Shown here: piece by piece, positions 23,067-34,111 of the stretch
Layout: each line of letters starts with the position of its first letter
Position numbering within the stretch: position 1 is the first letter of the stretch
Source of the DNA: Dichotomocladium elegans
Lineage: Eukaryota; Mucoromycota; Mucoromycetes; Mucorales; Lichtheimiaceae
Direction of reading: 5' to 3'
DNA: 64,000 nt
Assembly (NCBI GenBank): GCA_025716815.1
Contig: JAIXMN010000001.1
Location: 186,001-250,000 of the forward strand
Made by a program: the position numbers and the translations under genes
Notes under the pieces: generated by a model
What the model saw: the letters and a program-made list of their open reading frames with translations, nothing else
Databases searched by the model: none
Told to the model about the DNA's origin: nothing

Positions 23067-24180
23067 ATGTCTCCCTCAGACACCAGCAGCGGCAAAGGCC
23101 CGATCTTTGTGACAAATTCTGATGGCGACAAAGGGCATGCTATCACCCAACACATGCTCCATTTTTCTAGCAAGTATCCGCATCTTCCGAAGTATCCAGT
23201 TTATGCTGGGCTTCCCGACGCCTCCACGGCCCGTGGAAAGGGTCTCGAAGAACAAGGGGCCCATTTGCGAGCCTTTGACATCTTCAATGACCATATTTCG
23301 GCTGTTGATGCTCTGCGCGGTGTTGCTAAACTTTGCTTGATCGTGGATCCTCTCAGCGAACGCATCAGCCGCGCCAACGCTTTTGCCTACGGAAAGGCGT
23401 GAGTTTTCCGCGAATTCCCTTGTTTTACCCCTTTGCTGACTTTATCCTAATAGTTTTATTGATGCCGCAAAAGAAGCACAAGTTCACCACATCATCTTCC
23501 TGACCCCTTTTTCACCGCTGGATCCTGTCTCGCCCGCAGCATCGCCGCTCGAAGACCCGTCCCAGTGTGTCAGCCTTGCAGACCCAACCACGTACCGTAG
23601 CCAGTACATGTTGATCGAGAACTACCTGCGGTCCCGATTTGCGCCCAACAGCATTACCATCTTGCGCTATCCCGGCATCCTCTACCAACATCTGCGAGTT
23701 TTCCGCAAATACATTGTCGAAAACAACGCCTTCCCACTACCCGATAACCATCTCGAGTTTTCTGTCGAATCTTCGTCCATGCTTGACATTGCCCATGCGA
23801 CTGCTTGCATCGCCCACTCGCCCACCCGGCGCCACTCGAGCAGTGTCTATAAGCTAACGGGTCCTCAACTACTGACACTTGAAGAAGTCGGTGCTCGGGT
23901 CCTCAACGGCCTGCGCCGCGATGACGGTGCTGTTAACATCACGGACATGGAAGGACTTGCTGACATTCTTTACGAGAGCATTGGAAATGAAGAACATGTC
24001 GCTTTCCTTCTCGAAGTATGGGGTCTTCAACAGAAAAGCAACGTTGGCCGCCGCTTTGAAATCACTCGGGACTTGGAAGCGTTGACGGGACAAAGCGGGA
24101 AAACTTTGAATGAATTTTTCGAGGATGATCATGTCCAGGATCTCTTCCGTTCCCCCTCCCCGTCACCCTTTGTTGTGTAA
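23067..24180 (+). CDS. NmrA/SDR-like NAD(P)-binding protein
   Basis: Two exons, 23067-23398 and 23454-24180, phase 2, give 352 aa. The order fits an atypical short-chain dehydrogenase of the NmrA kind. An N-terminal beta-alpha unit (GPIFVTNSDGDKGHAITQHM) lies where the nucleotide-binding loop should be. Next come a strand KLCLIVDPLS, a long helix with AFIDAAKEAQVHHIIFLTPFS, then YMLIENYLRS and ITILRYPGILYQHL. The C-terminal segment LTGPQLLTLEEVGARVLNGL matches the 'LTGPEALTxxEVA' strand-helix of this superfamily. The glycine loop is degenerate (no clean GxxGxxG), so it may bind nucleotide without catalysing a reaction, as NmrA-type regulators do. Substrate unknown. Confidence 0.75.
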
Positions 24181-25487
24181 ACACGCACACACAAATATTT
24201 ATACCTGGTTTCTTTTTTATAAGTACATATAAGAGTCTGATTCTATCATCATCCCCCCCTCTCCTGCCATCTCAAACAATTTAACTGCACATATTATGTC
24301 CGCATCCCCTCCTTTCTTGTCCTAGAATCGTTGTACATACCGCTTGCATCAATCAATAAACAAGCTAGGCTTATCTTATCTTCTCATGAAATGACTGGAT
24401 CACTACAACTTTATCTCGAACCCAGATTTTTTCTGCCACGTGTGCAACATGGCACGGATACAGATGAGACAAATCAAGGAACTCCTATCGCGACCAATAA
24501 AATGACGATGTTTTGTTGGGAGCCAAGAAGACACATGACACAAAGATGGGAATCAGCTGGGTTAACAATTCTTTCATTCTGTAGCACCGCCTCCCCACGA
24601 CGCCCGAGACAGGAGAAAGTCTCCGAATCGAGCGCAAGCTCGAATGTAGCTTGTTATTGCACGGCGATGATAAGAAAAGGAGAAGCATGAGACATTCGTC
24701 TCTTCTTGGCGAAAAGTATAGTACATCAGCTAGAGTTAAGGACAGAAGCAGACAAACCGAATATCCATTGCCCGCCCCACTCCTACTGGTTCCTTTGTTG
24801 CTGACTATTCTGAGTTGGAGAAATTCAATATTTTCCATGGTTCCTGCTCTCTTCGCACGTTATCGGCGTTGTTGTCAGGTCCATAGCCTCAACGCGAAGA
24901 TGGCATCTACCCCAATGTAGATCGAGATATGTTCCATGCGCAGAGCATTGCCGTCCAAAGACCGTAAAATGTTTATTGGCAAAAATGAACTCATACATGT
25001 CTTGTAGGGTTGCATGTTCTATCAGTTTCATATTAAAGGTCAAATGGACTACCCTCTGTTCTATTAATTTAGCCCTTTACCCCCATATCCACCTAAACCA
25101 CCCCCCATAAAAACCATCGCTGTCGGGTATTGCAGCGGAAGGATAACACGTCACAGACGCTGAACTCTTCTCTTGTCCTTCTTCTCATTGTTCATGAACC
25201 ACCATTATCCACTTGGACAACAGGAGTATTTCATTATCAGAGAGAAAAGCGCCCAAGCATCAGCCCACATACCAATCTTCTAAACCGGCAGTTTTTTCAG
25301 CTGGGAATCCTAAAGCCTCCGAATCCAGAACGGACATCTGCCCATCGATTCTCACACCCGCCTTCTTTCCCTTCTCCTAATCTTCCCCTTTCCACCCTTG
25401 TCTATATTCCTTCTTTTTCTCTGTGAACAAACAGTTCTCTCGTCTTTCGGGATAGTTCCTTGTACATATCTTTTTTCATGCATCCTA
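24181..25487. other. Intergenic, 1.3 kb
   Basis: Between two plus-strand genes. CT-rich stretches near 25360-25420 precede the RasGEF start and look like a fungal promoter/5'UTR. Other frames are unsupported. Confidence 0.5.
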
Positions 25488-28163
25488 ATGGAAGAACCAC
25501 AGCACATTTATACAGAAGCGTCTCAATTGCTGAGCGGGGGCAGTTTTAAGGTATTGGCTGAGCATCGGCCGAAATACGTTAAATGAGCTGCTGCTGATGG
25601 GACGTCGTTCCAGGATGCATATGCAAGATTCTTATCTGCACTTGAGCTATCAACCCAGAAGCTTCATGGAGTTCGATTTGTTCACCACAGTAAGTTGGGG
25701 GTGGGCGGGGAGAAGATACAGGAGCACACACACACGTGGGGTCCGTACAAAGTGAAAAGAGGGACAAGACGAGATTGCTCACGAACCATGTTTAGCTGTC
25801 GTATCCAAACCAGTGGACTACGAAGTTGCGCTGGCTTTGATTCGGTCCAGCCTTGCTCAACTGGAGAAGATCGCTATTCAAAATGCACCTACTGTGCATC
25901 AACCTATCCCTCCTCCTCCTCCTCCAACACCTCCTCATACCATTGTTGACCACTCATCTCAGAAGACACCCCCTCCACTCCCGCCAAAGCCTGCACGGAT
26001 GCACAACGGTCTCAACATCAGCAAACCTACCATCCCACCCAAACCACCCGCTCGCCCTCCGCCCCCCGCACTTCCGCCTACTGCCGTATCGCCTCCCTCG
26101 CATACACCCATGCCAGCATCTGCCCTTCATAAACAGGGTAATCGGGGACGTGGAAACTCTGTGAGTTTTGCTGAACAGACGAGCGATCATGAAATATCAG
26201 ATCCAGACAATATCGAACATTTGGCTGACGACGACGACGACGATGATGACGACGATGAAGTGCTTGATTTCGGAAGTAAGGGGATAGAATATGGATCAGC
26301 AACAAATAAAATTGACGAAAGCGTCTGCGGGAAATAGGTACAGTTCCTCCGCCACGCAGATCCGAGCGATCGGCGGTCCCTGTTCGACCTCACACGGTAG
26401 CAGATACCTATTCACCTATGCCAATCGTTGATACCCGGCCACGTTCCTTGACTGCGTCCGACAATCGAAGTGATCTCGCTCCAATCGACGTATTGGCAGA
26501 CTCGGTTGTGAGCGCATCTCGCCTTGTTCCTGCTCAGACAAATACAGGTGATAGCCTAGCGCCACCAACAGGATCGCAGACAACCGATTACGTGCCCAAT
26601 ATCCCTGTCCCTCCCTTGCTCACGACACATAGACGGTTGCAGGAACAACTGGATGATCTCGAGGCTTCACTGGCTGAATGCAAATCGAGGAGGCGTGCAT
26701 TGTCTTTTGCGAATGAATCATACTGTGGCGACAGTAAAAACTCACTGACCGACGAGTTGGATGACAAGATACTGCAGCAGACTGCAGCTGTTGCCGAAAC
26801 TCGCGAGACCCTCAATAAGGTCCGAACACTATACATGAGCGCAGCCACTGTCCCTAGTGTTATGCAGTTTCCTCCTCACCTAGTTGCGTATCAACTGACT
26901 CTTATTGAGTTTGCGATTTTTCATGCCATTCCGCCGGACGCGCTCCTGACCCATTCGGCCCGCACTCCTCACCCAAAGATCGTCGCATCTACAGACTTTT
27001 TCAACTATATCACACGCGCCATTGAGCACTCAATTCTGCTACCTCAGGAAGCATCCCGCCGAGCCGAACTGATTAACAGGTGGATCAAAATCGCCACAAA
27101 GTGTCTGGCGCTCAATAACTATCAAACGCTCAAGGCAATCGTCTCTGCACTGGGAACTCCACCGGTGCAGCGTTTGCGGAGGACTTGGGATTGTATCCCT
27201 AAAAAGAGAATGGGAAGGCTGGACCTTCTGAATGTCTTGATGTCCGAATCGGAAAATTATGGCCGGTACCGCGAACATATGGGCCTTGAAACAAAGCGAA
27301 GATGGAATAAGCCTGTTGTCCCGTTCCTGGGCTTGTTCATCCACGACATGACATATCTGACTGCGGTCAAGGGCTCCGCGAACGCGGATTCACGAGTGCA
27401 GGATGTTGTGCATCTCATCCAAAACTTTCAGAGGGCGCCGCCGTATCCCCAGCAGCCGCCTTCATCGTATATTAAAGCGTCAAAAAAGCACACTTTCAGA
27501 CCAACAGCCCTCACAAATGCCCTACATCGATCGTCTTCCTCGAAGGGCAAGACGAGCCAATACAGCAATACAGATGAGCAAGTGGAGATTGAACAGCAAT
27601 TGATCACTCAGTATCTCTTAATGCGCCCCTGGGTCAATGAGAAGATTATTGATGAATTGAGCGTACTACGTGAGCTTCCTAAGGGTCGAGCGAATACATC
27701 CCCATCCTACGGCCGTTCCCTTAGTAGCGGTGGAACGTCTATTGCAAGCGCCAATACAATCCTTAGTAACGCAAGTTCTCTCGTCCGTCTCAGTAGTAGT
27801 TACAGCACCAATACCAGCTCTGTCGCAAGCTGGGATGATCAACATTGCAATGACGACGCAAAACAGCGATCCACTGGATTTTGGCCTTTCCGTAAAAGCA
27901 GCGAAATGACTCGACCGAATCCATCTGATGTATACACGGATAATCGACGAAGCAGTGGGTGGAGTGATGACGATGACGACGACGACGATGACGACGACGA
28001 CAACGACGACAACGATAGTAAGCGCCAGGTTGAATTGTCAGACACTAGCCGGTCCAATTCCTCACGTAATCTTCTTTCCGGTCATGTACGCAGTTTTTCA
28101 TTACCGTCTTCTCGGGCTAACGGTGTTCTTTCTGAACCTTACCGTGATGAAAAACGGGTTTGA
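25488..28163 (+). CDS. Ras guanine-nucleotide exchange factor (CDC25-type RasGEF)
   Basis: Exons 25488-25550, 25614-25689, 25796-26275 and 26338-28163 give 814 aa with phases 0, 1, 1. The first ~150 residues form a helical start followed by a Pro-rich linker (repeated PPxPP, possible SH3 ligands) and an acidic Asp run encoded near 26228-26258. The catalytic CDC25 domain lies at about residues 375-610. Diagnostic pieces are PPHLVAYQLTLIEFAIFHAIPPDALL, then INRWIKIATKCLALNNYQTLKAIVSAL, then RRTWDCIPKK and VVPFLGLFIHDMTYL. The tail is Ser rich with a second Asp run (27968-28015). The protein should exchange GDP for GTP on a Ras-type GTPase; no REM domain was evident to me. Confidence 0.9.
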
Positions 28164-28594
28164 TGGCTGGGCAATACCCTTTTCTCCTCCCCCTCCTCCT
28201 CCTAAAGTACAGCCTCGTTTTTATATTTTTTGCATAACCAGGTTGAACTACCGTATATATTTCACGTCCTTTTGTCGATATATATATATATATATCTTTT
28301 GATCATCATGTGATTTTGTTATTGCTGGGAGCAGTGTCGCTGGAAATCTATGCGGATTACCACTAATCTAAGAGTCTAATTTCTATACAACAACAAAAAA
28401 AAGGCCAATCCGAAAGCACGGTTCCGCGCTGTTGCTGTACATGATCGGATAATGGCTATGGGAGGAAGAAAAGCGTCAGGGATGGGGAGTCAATGGTTGA
28501 TGAAGGCACCAGGATATATACAAGTATAGTGATTTCTTCTAGTGTCGCGCATGCAATCCAGGGTAGTGTTCCGGTATGATCTTTTGAAATATGC
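28164..28594. other. Convergent 3' flanks
   Basis: Short intergenic region with a TA microsatellite near 28279-28296. No gene seen. Confidence 0.6.
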
Positions 28595-29473
28595 CTAAGG
28601 TAGATCAGGGTTGAGTAAAACTAAGGGATAAGTGTCTACATTTTCGAAAGCAACAGGATTGCAAGCTTTACCATCCAAAATAAATGAAGTCAAACCCCAA
28701 ATTTCACCTTCGCCCTCAATGTGATCCGGTACTTTGACGACTGGATACGTTAATTTTGAACCACGAAAGCGGCGGATCTCGCGAACGGATGGGTCGACGA
28801 GATATTCGATCGGTAATGTAAAGACGGATGAGACCTCGTCCTGGTTGTACGGCAACGCGGAGACGTCCAATGACGTTTTGATGTAGCCGAGAAACGGATA
28901 GACACGGAGCGAGCCGGTGGCATTGGGCATCGGTGAGTACCCTCCAAGGATGTCAATGGCGTCTGGAGGGATCCCGACCTCTTCAAACGTTTCTCGGAGC
29001 GCGGTCGCTTCGAGTGATGCGTCTTGGGGATCTGTGTATGTGCATGCAATATATATATATATATCTACGTTTGAGTCTTTTGCAGCCTGACTCCTCCTTT
29101 CATCCTCCCCCTCTCTTCCGCTGGTTTTGCTTGCCTGCCTTGCCGCCCGGAAAACTATCCCATCATCAGTCCCCATTTTGAAATGTGTAAGCTGTTATTC
29201 GTACGGATAGAATTCTCTCTCTCTCTCTCTCTCCAAATGTGTGATGTGTCTGTGTCTTCTTGACAAATTCTACCTAATCTCGCCCCGGTGCTCACGTAGG
29301 TGTAGGTTCCGGACGGTGAAGAGCACGCTTGGTTTGTCATTGACATTGCAGAGAGGCATGAGCACAGCGGCATCACGCACATTCGTTTTGTAGCTGAACT
29401 TATAGCGCGGTGGATTGAGTAGACGCCTGCTAAAGAGCATGAGGGTCTTGGTATCCAAGTTCAGCGGTGGCAT
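28595..29473 (-). CDS. Nudix hydrolase, CoA diphosphatase type
   Basis: Three exons, 29473-29274, 29154-29135 (a 20-nt micro-exon) and 29031-28595, give 218 aa. The Nudix box spans all three: SFPGGKAD, then DPQDASLEATALRETFEEVGI. It has the FPGGK(x)D...ALRE..EE.G form of the NUDT7/NUDT8/Pcd1 group, which hydrolyse CoA and acyl-CoA to 3',5'-ADP and 4'-phosphopantetheine. The micro-exon is followed by a GC donor (GCAG|gcaagc); no GT donor can keep SFPGGK in frame with DPQDAS. The C-terminus (LLNPDLP) is not a peroxisomal PTS1, so location is uncertain. Confidence 0.85.
29205..29233. repeat. CT/GA microsatellite
   Basis: A run of CT dinucleotides inside the first intron of the Nudix gene. Confidence 0.85.
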
Positions 29474-29765
29474 GGTATGCAGAATTAAAATGGAAAAAAA
29501 AAAGAGAGAATCGGGGGGGGGAAGCGGTTGCAGGGTTTTCGTGGTGAAATAACAGGGGGAGGGAGAGCATGCCAAACAGGCGGGAGGAAAGGGTGGCTGT
29601 TTGTGGCACGTGCCTCACGTTTGATATGCCACGTTTGTTCGAAACAGGCAATCAAAAAACAATCAACTCGTTAAAGTGACCAGACATCGACTGTTTGTCA
29701 ACCGTCTCTTTCTTTCTTTCTTTCTCTCTTTCTCGTTGTATCGCCAGCCCCTTCCATTCTTAACA

Positions 29766-30882
29766 ATGAATCCATGGAAATATAAAGAAAGAATCGTTCA
29801 CACACGGCATCAAGCGCTTCGAAAATGCTTTGGGTGCATTCACTTGCGAGTGGGCGGTGTCCTCTCTTGCATCGTCTGGGCAGTAAGTGCTCAAATGCGT
29901 ATTTACATGATTGGCCTCTTTTAGAAACCGGTCTCTCTTTTGTTCTAGAGTCTATCGTTTTACTTTGTTGTCATGTCATTCCAGTCAAAGAGCCGTAAGC
30001 TGCTGTCTCAACATCTTTTGCCAATTTTAATCCGTTTCACTCTCTCTATAGCCTTCTATTCCTTCTTACCCTCAACGGCTCCCTTCATCGTATTCGGTAT
30101 CGCCAATCTCCTCCTCGGGTTTATATCGCTTTTCACACTGATAGTTCTCTACCTGGCAAGTGGAAAAAATGATTTTCCAATCAATCAGGAGATGTGCGTG
30201 TGTCTGTGTGTGTATCTCTGTTGGCGTGCGCGGGCGCGGGTGTGGGCGTGGGTGCGCGGGAGGGGGATGATGTGAGAGAGAAAGAGGAAATGGCCGATCC
30301 TTTCTGCTTACACTGCAGGCATGGCAATAGAACTATACACACAGCCTTATCTTCACGTCCCCCGCAATCCTTGTTGGCGTGGGTGCTGTTGTCATCGATG
30401 CCATCGTGAACGCCGTCCTCTTTATCACGGCGCGGAAGGGCTATATCCATTGGTGCATTGGCCTAGCAGCCGATCAACTACTGAAGCCTTCGAACCACAC
30501 CAACACAGGCCTCAATGACCGTGACTTTTACAACTGCGACCGGTCTTGGCAAGACGAGCTGAAGTTTGGCGTATTGGGAACCACCATGATTGTTGGCTTC
30601 TACGTACTTATGTTTCCCTGCCAACCCCCTCATTCCTTGGACATCGGCTTTGCTAATGACATCGTTGTCGTCTAGATCTATTGGGGCCTTTGCTTTCGGT
30701 CTTACTGTATCAAGCGAATGATCTACTTGAACCAACAAGCCCCGCAACCACTACCGTCCCACACACCTGGCTATCCCTCCCTCAATGTGCCTCCGCCCAT
30801 GCGAATGGAAAACGGCCCGGCAATGATCGTCCTCCATAATCAGAAACCCCACAAGAAAGACTCGGAGCTGTTTTCTGTATAA
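29766..30882 (+). CDS. Four-TM membrane protein of unknown function
   Basis: Five exons, 29766-29882, 29949-29994, 30052-30155, 30331-30603 and 30676-30882, give about 248 aa. Hydrophobic segments are LRVGGVLSCIVWASLSFYFVV, APFIVFGIANLLLGFISLFTLIVLYL, FTSPAILVGVGAVVIDAIVNAVLFI and FGVLGTTMIVGFYIYWGLCF, so four TM helices with an N-terminal basic segment. An acidic, Cys-containing loop (NDRDFYNCDRSWQDE) lies before TM4. The C-terminal tail (RMIYLNQQAPQPLP...) is Pro rich and probably cytoplasmic. The third intron uses a GC donor (CTG|gcaagt), because a stop codon (TAG) precedes the only in-frame acceptor. The family is not recognised. Confidence 0.68.
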
Positions 30883-31077
30883 ATAATAATGCAAATGATT
30901 TTACTAGGTACCCGTGGCTTTTGTTTGTTTGTTTGTTGCTGTTGTTGAGGGGGAGGGGAATGGAATGGTTACTGGCGACCACGATTACGGTTGCCAACAT
31001 AGATCGGCCGACCTGAGGGTGTATACTATGGACACACAGAGTCATTCATTGGCAATATGCTTTCAGGCGGAACATCT

Positions 31078-32503
31078 TCATCCACCAACCTCATAATTCA
31101 CATCGAATATCAATCCAGAGGGTAAAAGTTCGCTTCGGTAGAAATCTAACAATGCAACCAGCCTATAAATAGCTTTCTCTCCTGCGATGACTTACAAAAT
31201 GCTTACTGCTACATTGGTATCCAACCCTACGTTTTAATGCCGTTAACTCTTCTTCAATGAGCAACAACCCCCAAGAAAAAAAAAATACTCACCGATGTGG
31301 AATATAGCTTGCAAAGAGACCCCACTACGATTAGAAAAGTTAATCCTGTCCAATGTATATTGTCTCAAATAAGGGTTTACCTTATCTCCACATCCATGCT
31401 TCCGTGCAACCTGTGAAAAACAAAAAAGGGAGACACTCTTCAGACTCTTGTCCATTACCTTAAGCGCGTTGTCTCTTTTTCTTTTTTTTCTACCTCCAGA
31501 AAGATGCTCTTTTCCTCTTCAGTCCAGTCACCTGTCCATTGCTCCTACCATGTCCAAATATAACGATTACCCGATCATTAGCTACAGGATCTTCAAAAAA
31601 TAATCTTATTTGACTTACCACGCCGGGTTCATTGTGCCGATAAAAGTACATATTAGGGTTCTTCTTGAACATTTGTTGAGCTACTGCCTGAACATGCGCA
31701 TGTCAGTGGAATAATCTCAGCTCTAAAAAATATCGACTTACTTTTGCATTGAATCGTGCCCCTGATTTTTTCTTGCCGGTACCAAGAGGATCCTTGAAGG
31801 AGAACGTGCCTCCACCATTTTTTTCCCATGCTTCAGAAGCAGAGCCTTCGAACTGGTATTTCTCGATCAATTCGGGGTTAATCCAGCCTAGTCAAGACGT
31901 TCTTTTGGTTTTAGAAGTCGTGCGCACGCTTTAACCTCGTTGGTCGAGCAATAGCATATACCAGAATAATGTCCATCCACACGGATCGCCTTATCCCGCG
32001 TTTCCTTGTCAAAATACTCATCTGCCTTGAGCAGTTTACCGTCCCAGAGCTCCTCGTCCAGGGCTGTGGACCCAGCTGTGGGCGATGCTGCTGATGGAGT
32101 AGGAGAGGTCCTCTTCTCTCCACGCTCCTGTCCAGTAGCATGATCGTCGTCGTCCACAATCTCTATCGGAACAGGTGCAAGTCCTCGGAGCCGTCGCGAT
32201 CCCGCGCGACTCGGATAGCTAATAACTGGCTGTTGTCTTCTTTTGGCAGGTTTTTTGATACCAGGTGTCTTGACGGGGATTCTGCAAGAGCGCATAGTAC
32301 CATAATTAGAACTGGCTCTCCAGGGTCTTGCCTCACCCCCCCCTCCTCCTCCTCCTTTGGGCGTTTGCCGTTGAGCCTACTTTGCCTGTGGCTGAGCAGG
32401 TGCTTGCTGCAGAGAGTCGCGCGCTTGTCGAAGTTCAAATTGCGCGAGCAATTCAAGATTGCGTTGAATGTTCTTTTGTCGCTCCTCCTCTTGGAAAGCG
32501 TGT
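31078..32503 (-). CDS. SANT/Myb-like domain protein, paralog 2
   Basis: Phase-consistent exons are 32503(?)-32381, 32281-31962, 31887-31742, 31687-31619, 31544-31494, 31410-31381, 31324-31293, 31226-31207 (20 nt) and 31145-31078. The protein has a Gln/Leu-rich helix (QFELRQARDSLQQ), a basic linker (KKPAKRRQQ), an acidic patch (EIVDDDD) and then the SANT module: KNPNMYFYRHNEPGV, EQWTGDWTEEEKSIFLE, VARKHGCGDK, WGLFASYIPHRVGYQ, CSNFYRSELLPSG. The module aligns block by block with the gene at 1814-3227, but here it is cut by six introns instead of one. The first exon's 5' end is not resolved; no in-frame ATG precedes QEEERQKNIQRN without another exon. A nuclear role is inferred. Confidence 0.68.
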
Positions 32504-32509
32504 GAGAGG

Positions 32510-34111
32510 AACAGATCTCATATTTGTAGCAAGCGGGCAGAGCAATGTACCATATGCACTCAGTTTTGTCATCGTCCCTTTGGCCGTCGTTTCAAGGAAC
32601 AGAAAAAGAGGAAACCGCAAGGGGTGGGTGGGACGGCCCAAGACAGGCGGGGTTTTATTTCTCGTATTCTGATTGTCATGTTCGCGTTTTTTTTTTTTTT
32701 TCTTTTGGTTCGATGGGTCAATGTGTTCATGTTCAAGAGTGGAATGTACCCGAGCGGGCTGTCCTATTCCATAGGCAAACAGGCATACAAATGCTCTCTT
32801 TCTCTCTCTATCTTAAAACCCCGTATGGCCTGCGGAGGGAAGCTTGGTTTCGCGCGGCTTCGTGACATGATCCGGCCGCACGTTGAAAAAACTTCTCCTC
32901 CCGCGCCACCAATCGCGCATTCGTGTTTTTTTTTTTTTGAAGGGCACAATTTAATTTAATCCCTCCGCGGCTCCTGTCTGGGAAAACATCAACAGGGAAG
33001 ACATTGCTGGAAAACACGCCTTCTTGGTATACTGCAGAACATCTTATCCGTTCCGAGATAACTAAGAATCATGATGTCATCCACTTTCAGTTTTTTCGCG
33101 CTCTCGCTATCTCTCTCCAAATGAACACGGTGAAACATTTTTTTGGGGGGAGGATGTGGATTTGGGTCATGAAATCTTAATTAAGCGGGATCTCGGTTAC
33201 GCGACATAAAAAGTTTAGCTTTATGCACGATTTGACCTCGTCTATTGGCGGAGATTAGCTTGATGTTACAGAACAATGGTCGCTGCTGCGTCAATGGTAA
33301 TCCATAGGATGCTTGAACGTCCTGATTTGTGCTAGAATCAAGGAACCGACATTGAAGCCGTAACACAGGGAATGCCAGCTCTCACCGCTCAGCACACTGT
33401 ATACAGAGCATAATTTTTTTTGTGCCAAGCAGCCGAAAAGTAGGGTTCTCCCTCCCCCCCTCTCTCTCTCTTTCTTTCCAGCTGCCCGGTATGCTGCACG
33501 GCATGAATGGCACAACAATAGAGGGATTTAGAATAGACTCCTCTTCAGGAAAAGAGAGAAAGAAACGTGGCCACATCCTCCCAAACCCCTCCCCCACATT
33601 AGCGTTTAACTTCATTGCGTTAGTCACAAGTCCTTTTCATTTGACGTTCCGGACACAGGCTCCAGAATGGGCCATACGAAATGACGGGACACAAGTGAAA
33701 ATAGAAATAAAGGACAATAACGATGACATATCGAATTGAGCACATGTCCACCATGATATATAGAGATAGATAGCGGGCAAAGAAAAGTGAAGGTGAAAGC
33801 CGATCATTCCAAATTGAGATGGGGTTGGTTCCCGACGCAAGGGAGACCATCTTGGTCGGAGGCGTACGTTCCTAACACCCCTCCCCCATTACAGAAATGA
33901 TCTCCGGGTTTGCGGGCGGCAATTCCTTTTCTTTTTGTTCCTTCTCGCCTTTCCTCTCTCTCTTTCTCTCTCTCTCTCCGTGCGATTGTGTGTGTGTGTG
34001 TGTGTTTCCCCTCCGCTTTCCTATTATCCGTGCGTGCTGCCCTTTAGGCACCCCATTACATACTCCTTCCCCTGTTTTGCATTTTGGTTTTTTTTTTTTT
34101 TTGCTACGAAG
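32510..34111. other. Divergent promoter region with homopolymer tracts
   Basis: About 1.6 kb with long poly-T tracts (near 32686-32703 and 32926-32938), CT-rich microsatellites (33455-33476, 33955-33980) and a GT run (33987-34003). No supported gene. Confidence 0.5.

Noticed and set aside
28595..28675. Possible extra intron near the Nudix C-terminus (GGATG|gtaaag)
   Set aside because: The uninterrupted frame ends in a reasonable C-terminus, whereas splicing adds a low-complexity hydrophobic tail.
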